Part shown: positions 1-5,623 of the stretch, in pieces | Layout: every line of letters starts with the position of its first letter | Position numbering within the stretch: position 1 is the first letter of the stretch | Assembly: GCA_021300125.1 (NCBI GenBank) | Contig: JAJTHX010000122.1 | Location: 1 to 5,623, forward strand | Origin: Betaproteobacteria bacterium | GTDB lineage: Bacteria > Pseudomonadota > Gammaproteobacteria > Burkholderiales > SG8-41 | Reading direction: 5' to 3' | DNA length: 5,623 nucleotides | Program-made: the position numbers and the translations under genes | Notes under the pieces: generated by a model | Told to the model about the DNA's origin: nothing | The model's database searches: none | What the model saw: only the letters and a program-made list of their open reading frames with translations

Positions 1-1013
1 CTGCCGCAGCTGATTGCCGAACGCCGGGCCAGCGGCAAGCCGCAGGTGGACATCAGCTTCCCCGAGGTCGAGAAGTTCGATCACCTGCCGCCGGCACGGG
101 TCGAGGGCGCCAGCGCCTTTGTCTCGATCATGGAAGGCTGCAGCAAATACTGCTCCTTCTGCGTGGTGCCCTACACCCGCGGCGAGGAAATCTCGCGGCC
201 GATGGATGACGTGCTCGCCGAAGTCGCCGAGCTCGCCGCGCAGGGCGTGGGCGAAGTCACACTGCTCGGCCAGAACGTCAACGCCTGGCGCGAACCCGGC
301 CCGGCTGCGGACGCCGCGGATTTCGCATTGCTTCTTGAATACGTGGCCGCGATCCCCGGTATCGAGCGCATCCGCTACACCACCTCGCATCCCAAGGAAT
401 TCACGCCGCGGCTGATCGAGGCTTACGCCCGAATTCCTCAGCTGGTGAGCCATGTCCACCTGCCGGTGCAGTCGGGCTCCGACCGCGTGCTGTCGGCAAT
501 GAAGCGCGGCTACACCGCGCTGGAATACAAGTCGATCATCCGCCGCCTGCGCGACGCACGTCCCGACATCTGCATTTCATCCGACTTCATTGTCGGTTTC
601 CCGGGCGAGACCGCAGCCGATTTCGAAGCGACGATGCGGCTGATCGAAGATATCGGCTTCGACGCGAGCTTCAGCTTCGTCTACAGCCGCCGGCCCGGCA
701 CGCCGGCCGCCGACCTCGCAGACGACACGCCGCCGGCGGTGAAACTCGAGCGCCTGCAGCGCCTGCAGCAGACAAACGACAGCCAGGCGCAGATCATCAG
801 CCGGCAGATGGTCGGCAGCCGGCAGCGGGTTCTGGTCGAGGGGCCGTCAAAACGCGATGCCGCCGAGCTGGCCGCGCGCACCGACAACAACCGGGTCGTC
901 AATTTCGCGGGCCCGCGTGAACTGGCCGGAGGCTTCACCGAAGTGATCATCACCGGCGCGATGGCCCATACCCTGCGCGGCAAATGGGTGCGCGCCGAAA
1001 GGGCACTGGCCAC

Positions 1014-1017
<4 letters not shown>
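1..1017 (+). CDS. miaB: tRNA-2-methylthio-N6-dimethylallyladenosine synthase MiaB (5'-truncated by window edge)
   Basis: MiaB is a radical-SAM methylthiotransferase that adds a 2-methylthio group to N6-isopentenyl-adenosine at position 37 of tRNAs reading UNN codons, acting after MiaA in the cytoplasm. The frame is open from base 1 to the TGA at 1015-1017, giving 338 visible residues; family members are roughly 440-475 long, so the N-terminal MTTase domain with its own cluster cysteines lies off the left edge. The radical-SAM CxxxCxxC motif (CSKYCSFC) is at visible residues 47-54, with cysteines at codons 139, 151 and 160. GQNVNA, HLPVQSG (153-159), [10 protein letters not shown] (195-204) and [11 protein letters not shown] (226-236) follow, all typical of MiaB rather than RimO or MtaB. 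A C-terminal TRAM RNA-binding region covers about 268-334 ([16 protein letters not shown]). The stop overlaps the next gene's probable start. No frameshift is seen. Function is confident by family. Confidence 0.96.
997..1003 (+). promoter_or_regulatory. probable ribosome binding site for the phoH-like gene
   Basis: GAAAGGG lies inside the miaB coding end, with 10 bases between it and the TTG at 1014. It supports the TTG over the in-frame ATG at 984, which has no comparable purine run at a suitable distance. It is not a full AGGAGG match, so the support is moderate. Confidence 0.5.
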
Positions 1018-1966
<949 letters not shown>

Positions 1967-1970
<4 letters not shown>

Positions 1971-2431
1971 TCTCGCCTTACCGCAGCCCGCGGATCACGG
2001 TGCAGAACGCCTCCACCGCGCGCAACGTGCCAGCGGCCTCGCGCATCCGCCGCTGGGCACGCGCCGCGCTGCGCGGCGAAGCGCGGGTCGCGATCCGCAT
2101 CGTCGGCGCCGCCGAGGGCCGGCTGCTCAACCGCAGCTACCGCCGCAGGGATTACGCCACCAATGTGCTGACCTTCGTATTCCGCGACCGCGCGCCATTC
2201 GAGGGGGATCTCGCGCTGTGCGCCCCGGTGATCACGCGCGAGGCACGCGCCCAGGGCAAGCCGGTGGCCGCGCACTACGCACACATGGTCGTACACGGAC
2301 TGCTCCACCTGCAGGGCTACGACCACGAAAACGAGCGCGATGCCGCGGCGATGGAAAAACGCGAGCGCGCCCTGCTCGCCGCATTCGGCTATCCTGATCC
2401 CTACAAGGCCGCCGCTTCGCACGGCCGCTGA
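1967..2431 (+). CDS. ybeY: endoribonuclease / rRNA maturation factor YbeY
   Basis: YbeY is a zinc-dependent single-strand endoribonuclease needed for 16S rRNA 3'-end maturation and ribosome quality control, and it works in the cytoplasm with YbeZ and ribosomal factors. The protein has 154 residues, the usual family length. The metal-binding signature HGLLHLQGYDH is at 110-120, supplying H110, H114 and H120 as the three zinc ligands. The conserved basic region YRRRDYATNVLTF at 58-70 includes R59, which corresponds to the functionally important arginine of the family, and a typical GYPDPY motif lies near the C-terminus. The DYATNVLTF form, with T rather than S before F, is one I associate with betaproteobacteria. 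The ATG shares ATGA with the phoH stop, so translation is probably coupled; only a weak purine-rich stretch (GGCGGCAGCGGA) precedes it. No key residue is missing. Confidence 0.96.
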
Positions 2432-2438
2432 CCCCGCC

Positions 2439-3275
2439 ATGGACGAATCCGCCAAACAACCCTCACTGCTGGAACGGCTGTCCGCATTCCTGCTGCGTGA
2501 ACCCGAGGACCGCGAGCAGCTGATCGAGCTGCTGCGCTCCGCGCATGACAACAATCTGCTCGACGCCGACGGCCTCGCCATGATTGAGGGCGTGCTGCAG
2601 GTGTCGGAAATGCAGGCGCGCGACATCATGGTGCCGCGCGCGCAGATGGATGTGATCGACGTCAACGAGCCGCCGGACCGGTTCATCCCGCTGGTGATCG
2701 AAACCGCGCACTCCCGCTTCCCGGTGATTGACGAGAACCGGGACGACGTGATCGGCATCCTGCTCGCCAAGGATCTGCTGCGCTACTACGCCGGCGAGGA
2801 GGAGTTCAATGTCCGCGACATGTTGCGTCCGGCGGTGTTCATTCCCGAGTCCAAGCCGCTCAACGTGCTGCTCAAGGAATTCCGCAAGAACCGCAATCAC
2901 ATTGCGATCGTGGTCGATGAATACGGCGGCGTTGCCGGCCTCATCACCATCGAGGACGTGCTCGAGCAGATTGTCGGCGACATCGAGGACGAGTACGACT
3001 TCGACGAGGCCGAAGACAATATCGTCCAGGAAAAGCGGGGTATCTACCGCGTCAAGGCGCTGACCGAGATTGCCGATTTCAACGCCGCCTTCGGCACCGC
3101 CTTCGACGACAACGAGTTCGACACGGTTGGCGGACTGGTGCTCAAGCGCCTGGGCCGCGTGCCCAAGCGCGGCGAGCAGCTCGTGATCGACAGCCTGACC
3201 TTCCGCGTGCTGCGTGCCGACAGCCGCCGCATCTACCTGCTGCAGGTGATGCGAAAGCTCGACAAGCCGGCCTAG
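2439..3275 (+). CDS. corC: CorC/HlyC-family CBS-domain protein (magnesium/cobalt efflux-associated)
   Basis: CorC (YbeX) is a CBS-domain protein historically tied to Co2+ resistance and CorA-dependent Mg2+ efflux, and more recently to ribosome-related phenotypes; its molecular role is less certain than its family. From the ATG at 2439 it has 278 residues, close to the usual length. An N-terminal helical region (1-55) leads to MVPRAQM at 64-70. CBS domain 1 covers about 66-127 and CBS domain 2 about 130-187, with the signature DEYGGVAGLITIEDVLEQIVG at 160-180. An acidic linker (about 181-195) joins it to the CorC_HlyC C-terminal domain (about 198-275, containing DTVGGLVL). No membrane segments are seen, as expected for the short CorC type without the DUF21 (CNNM) membrane domain. 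The frame stays open upstream to at least 2340 inside ybeY, but family length favours 2439, just 7 bases after the ybeY stop. There is no clear Shine-Dalgarno sequence (upstream bases CCCCGCC), so translation may depend on coupling. Confidence 0.95.
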   Translation: MDESAKQPSLLERLSAFLLREPEDREQLIELLRSAHDNNLLDADGLAMIEGVLQVSEMQARDIMVPRAQMDVIDVNEPPDRFIPLVIETAHSRFPVIDENRDDVIGILLAKDLLRYYAGEEEFNVRDMLRPAVFIPESKPLNVLLKEFRKNRNHIAIVVDEYGGVAGLITIEDVLEQIVGDIEDEYDFDEAEDNIVQEKRGIYRVKALTEIADFNAAFGTAFDDNEFDTVGGLVLKRLGRVPKRGEQLVIDSLTFRVLRADSRRIYLLQVMRKLDKPA

Positions 3276-3308
3276 CGCAACCCGCCGAACTGAACCTGGT
3301 CGGGTCTG

Positions 3309-4820
3309 ATGCCGGCACGAACCTCACGCTGGACGCTGCGTGCCGCTGCAGCCGCGCTCGGCACGCTGAGCGTCGCCGCTTACGAACCGTTCGCGTTGCC
3401 GGCAGTGGCACTTGCGGCATTCGGCGGGCTGTTCCTGCTGTGGATGCGCGCGGACCATGCCCGCGAGGCCGCATGGCTGGGCTTTGCCTTCGGTCTAGGC
3501 TGGTTCCTCGGCGGCGTGTCCTGGGTCTACGTCAGCCTCCACACCTTTGGCGCCATGCCGGCGCCACTCGCCGCCGCGGTGACGCTGCTGTTCTGCGCCT
3601 ACCTCGCGCTGCATCCGGCACTCGCCGGCTATCTGAGCCGTCGCAGCACCTTGTCGCCGGCGCTGAACTGGCTGCTGTTCGCACCAGCCGTCTTCACCCT
3701 GACCGAGTGGTTGCGCGGCTGGCTGTGGACCGGCTTCCCCTGGCTCAATCCGGGCTACTCGCAGGTGCCGGCCAGCCCGCTCGCGGGTTATGCGCCGGTC
3801 TTCGGCCTGCACGGCCTGACTCTCGCCCTGCTCGCCACTGCCGCGGCGCTGGCCTGGCTGCTGCACGCCAGGGCATGGCGTCAAGCCCGCGGGCTGTGGC
3901 CCGTGTGTGCCGCATTGCTGTTGCTGTGGGGCTGCGGTGCCGCCCTCAGAACCGTGGACTGGACCGAAGCCGCGGGGCCGCCGCTGCGGGTGAGCCTGAT
4001 CCAGGGCAACGTCGCGCAGGACCTGAAGTGGCGCGAGGATCAGCTGCGCCACACCCTTGAGCGTTACCTGCGCCTGGTCAGGGCCAGCGATGCGCAGCTG
4101 ATCGTGCTCCCGGAAACCGCGCTGCCGCTGTTCCTGGATCAAGTGTCGCGCGATTACCTCGATGCGCTGGCCGCGCATGCCCGCGCCCGCGGCGGCGACC
4201 TGCTGCTGGGCATTCCGGAACGCATCCCCGGCGGCGGCTATTACAACAGCGTGGTGTCCCTGGGCAGCGCGCCGCCGCAGTTCTACCGCAAGGACCACCT
4301 GGTGCCCTTCGGCGAATTCATCCCGCTGCGTCCGCTGCTCGGCTTCATCGTCAGCTTTCTCGCCATTCCGCTGCAGGATTTTGCCCGCGGCGGCGCCATG
4401 CAGCAGCCGCTGGCCGTCGCCGGCCAGCAGGTCGCAATGAACATCTGCTACGAGGACGCCTTCGGCGAGGAAATCATCCGCCAGCTGCCGCAGGCAACGC
4501 TGCTGGTCAACGTCAGCAATGTGGCCTGGTTCGGCCGTTCGCTGGCGCCGCGCCAGCACCTGCAGATCGCGCAGATGCGCGCGCTGGAAAGCGGGCGGCC
4601 GATGCTGCGCGCCACCAACACCGGCATCACTGCGGTGATCGCGCCCGACGGCCGCGTGGAGGCGATTGCACCGGAATTCAGCGAAGCCATCATCACCCGC
4701 GAGGTCGTCGGCCGCAGCGGTACGACGCCATTCGTGCGCTGGGGAAATCTCGCGGCGCTTCTGCTCTGCGTGCTCGCCATCGTCGCCGCGCTGGTGCTCG
4801 GCAAACGCCACCGCGGATGA
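3309..4820 (+). CDS. lnt: apolipoprotein N-acyltransferase Lnt
   Basis: Lnt transfers the sn-1 acyl chain of a phospholipid to the N-terminal cysteine of apolipoproteins. This is the last step of lipoprotein maturation, after Lgt and LspA, at the periplasmic face of the inner membrane. The protein has 503 residues, near the E. coli length. Residues 1-215 are strongly hydrophobic and hold several membrane segments (roughly 14-47, 55-75, 84-106, 120-138, 162-186, 195-212). A periplasmic nitrilase-like domain follows at about 226-465, and a final membrane helix at about 480-498 ends in basic residues. The catalytic triad is visible: E269 in VLPETALP, K328 in FYRKDHL, and C380 in NICYEDAFGEE. E336 (GEF) keeps the conserved spacing of eight from the lysine. 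The start is fixed because a stop lies just upstream in frame (TGA 3291-3293) with no ATG, GTG or TTG between; GGTCGGG at 3298-3304 is a weak ribosome-binding candidate. The gene follows corC by 33 bases, so it is probably in the same operon. Confidence 0.97.
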   Translation: MPARTSRWTLRAAAAALGTLSVAAYEPFALPAVALAAFGGLFLLWMRADHAREAAWLGFAFGLGWFLGGVSWVYVSLHTFGAMPAPLAAAVTLLFCAYLALHPALAGYLSRRSTLSPALNWLLFAPAVFTLTEWLRGWLWTGFPWLNPGYSQVPASPLAGYAPVFGLHGLTLALLATAAALAWLLHARAWRQARGLWPVCAALLLLWGCGAALRTVDWTEAAGPPLRVSLIQGNVAQDLKWREDQLRHTLERYLRLVRASDAQLIVLPETALPLFLDQVSRDYLDALAAHARARGGDLLLGIPERIPGGGYYNSVVSLGSAPPQFYRKDHLVPFGEFIPLRPLLGFIVSFLAIPLQDFARGGAMQQPLAVAGQQVAMNICYEDAFGEEIIRQLPQATLLVNVSNVAWFGRSLAPRQHLQIAQMRALESGRPMLRATNTGITAVIAPDGRVEAIAPEFSEAIITREVVGRSGTTPFVRWGNLAALLLCVLAIVAALVLGKRHRG

Positions 4821-4832
4821 CCCGGCGCTGCT

Positions 4833-4861
4833 TTGGCCCGGCGGGATAATCCCTGTAAAAT
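4833..4861 (+). promoter_or_regulatory. predicted sigma-70 promoter for glyQ
   Basis: In the 81-base gap between lnt and glyQ, TTGGCC (4833-4838, 4 of 6 matches to TTGACA) is followed by exactly 17 bases and TAAAAT (4856-4861, 5 of 6 matches to TATAAT). Initiation would fall near 4868, giving a leader of about 34 bases before the glyQ ATG. GATAAT at 4845-4850 also resembles a -10 element but has no -35 partner at the right distance. This is the most AT-rich spot in an otherwise GC-rich stretch, which supports a real promoter. No T-box or other riboswitch could fit in so short a leader. Confidence 0.55.
4843..4853. repeat. 11-base perfect palindrome within the glyQ promoter spacer
   Basis: GGGATAATCCC has two 5-base arms around a single central A. 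It sits between the predicted -35 and -10 elements of the glyQ promoter. The single-base centre makes it unsuitable as an RNA terminator hairpin, so if it is functional it would be a protein-binding site. The sequence alone cannot separate that from chance. Confidence 0.35.
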
Positions 4862-4901
4862 TCGGCACTTACCGCACGCCCCTGCGCAATATCCCCGCGC
4901 C

Positions 4902-5623
4902 ATGCTCAGCTTCCAGCAAATCATCCTCAAACTGAACCAGTACTGGGACCGTCAGGGCTGCGCCCTGCTCCAGCCCTATGACATGGAAGTCGGCGCCGGC
5001 ACCTTCCACACCGCAACCTTCCTGCGCGCGATCGGCCCGGAGCCATGGAAAGCCGCTTATGTGCAACCCTCACGCCGGCCCAAGGACGGGCGCTACGGCG
5101 AGAACCCCAACCGCCTGCAGCACTATTACCAGTATCAGGTCGTGCTGAAGCCCTCGCCGCCCGACATTCTCGAGCTCTACCTCGGTTCGCTGCGCGAGAT
5201 CGGTATCGACCCGAAACAGCACGACATCCGCTTCGTCGAGGACGACTGGGAATCACCGACGCTGGGTGCCTGGGGACTCGGCTGGGAAGTGTGGCTGAAC
5301 GGCATGGAAGTCACCCAGTTCACCTATTTCCAGGAAGTCGGCGGCATCGCCTGCAAGCCGATCATGGGCGAGATCACCTACGGTTTGGAGCGGCTCGCGA
5401 TGTACCTGCAGCAGAAGGAAAGCGTGTTCGATCTTGAATGGGCACCGGGCATCCGCTACCACGACGTCTATTTCCAGAACGAGGTCGAGCAGTCCACCTT
5501 CAACTTCGAGCAGGCCAATGTCGAAGTGCTGCTGCAGCAGTTCGGCCAGTTCGAGGCGGAAGCCAAGCGCCTGTTCGAGGCCGGCCTCGCGCTGCCCGGA
5601 TACGAGATGGTGATGAAGTGCTC
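4902..5623 (+). CDS. glyQ: glycyl-tRNA synthetase alpha subunit GlyQ (3'-truncated by window edge)
   Basis: GlyQ is the catalytic alpha subunit of the bacterial alpha2-beta2 glycyl-tRNA synthetase, which charges tRNA-Gly in the cytoplasm; the beta subunit GlyS is expected just downstream, outside the window. There are 240 complete codons plus two bases, out of about 300 for the family, with no stop. The family signature runs continuously: YWDRQGC (14-20), [13 protein letters not shown] (24-36), GPEPW (45-49), [20 protein letters not shown] (54-73), [20 protein letters not shown] (111-130), [12 protein letters not shown] (133-144), [13 protein letters not shown], and [13 protein letters not shown]. 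These include the class II synthetase active-site segments. The start is the only in-frame ATG, GTG or TTG after the predicted promoter, and it gives an N-terminus a few residues shorter than the E. coli protein. No Shine-Dalgarno sequence is visible; the bases before the ATG are C-rich (CCCCGCGCC). It probably begins a separate glyQS transcription unit. Confidence 0.97.
   Translation, partial: MLSFQQIILKLNQYWDRQGCALLQPYDMEVGAGTFHTATFLRAIGPEPWKAAYVQPSRRPKDGRYGENPNRLQHYYQYQVVLKPSPPDILELYLGSLREIGIDPKQHDIRFVEDDWESPTLGAWGLGWEVWLNGMEVTQFTYFQEVGGIACKPIMGEITYGLERLAMYLQQKESVFDLEWAPGIRYHDVYFQNEVEQSTFNFEQANVEVLLQQFGQFEAEAKRLFEAGLALPGYEMVMKC

Noticed and set aside
751..768. Tandem copies of CGCCTGCAG within miaB.
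   Set aside because: They encode the RLQRLQ stretch common in the linker before the TRAM domain of MiaB proteins, so this is coding sequence and not a repeat element.
3276..3308. Possible promoter or terminator in the corC-lnt gap.
   Set aside because: The 33 bases contain no recognisable -10/-35 pair and no hairpin with a T-tract, so read-through from corC is the simplest view.
4821..4853. Possible rho-independent terminator after lnt.
   Set aside because: No stable stem-loop followed by a T-run is present. The GGGATAATCCC palindrome has only a one-base centre, and the other GC-rich repeats are direct rather than inverted.
3495..4868. A 457-codon open frame on the minus strand across lnt.
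   Set aside because: It lies fully antisense to a well-supported lnt with an intact catalytic triad. Its translation is low-complexity and rich in Q, R, A and H, with no family motif, as expected for an antisense shadow in GC-rich DNA.
4884..4900. GCGC...GCGC short inverted repeat just before the glyQ start, considered as a regulatory hairpin.
   Set aside because: The arms are only four bases and GCGC is very common in this composition; the leader is far too short for a T-box.

Overview
This window is an ordinary, GC-rich housekeeping segment. It carries six genes, all on the + strand and in tight head-to-tail order: the 3' part of miaB, a complete phoH-like gene (ybeZ family), ybeY, corC (ybeX), lnt, and the 5' part of glyQ. 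The core ybeZ-ybeY-ybeX-lnt order is conserved across proteobacteria. Having miaB directly upstream and glyQ directly downstream, together with protein details such as the DYATNVLTF stretch of YbeY and the compact GlyQ N-terminus, suggests a betaproteobacterium (Burkholderiales or Rhodocyclales type). That placement comes from remembered gene order and family resemblance, not from a search. I cannot name a genus.

Layout: bases 1-1017 encode the MiaB radical-SAM and TRAM regions; its N-terminal domain lies off the left edge. The phoH gene (1014-1970) probably starts at a TTG that overlaps the miaB stop as TTGA. ybeY (1967-2431) overlaps the phoH stop as ATGA. corC (2439-3275) follows after 7 bases and lnt (3309-4820) after 33 bases, with no recognisable terminator between any of them. 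The 81-base lnt-glyQ gap (4821-4901) is the largest non-coding stretch. It holds a plausible sigma-70 promoter (TTGGCC, 17-base spacer, TAAAAT) and a small perfect palindrome. glyQ begins at 4902 and runs off the right edge after 240 complete codons.

How the genes work together: MiaB modifies A37 of tRNAs. The PhoH-like ATPase and YbeY act in rRNA processing and ribosome quality control. CorC is a CBS-domain protein linked to Mg2+/Co2+ handling, and Lnt completes lipoprotein maturation in the inner membrane. GlyQ is the alpha subunit of the heterotetrameric glycyl-tRNA synthetase and probably starts its own transcription unit with glyS downstream. Translation-related genes therefore surround a membrane/lipoprotein pair.

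All six reading frames are intact and key catalytic residues are present wherever the relevant region is visible. I found no RNA gene, mobile element, CRISPR array, foreign-looking gene or sign of a new system. The points worth a second look are small-scale: start choices, stop/start overlaps, weak ribosome binding sites and the glyQ promoter region.
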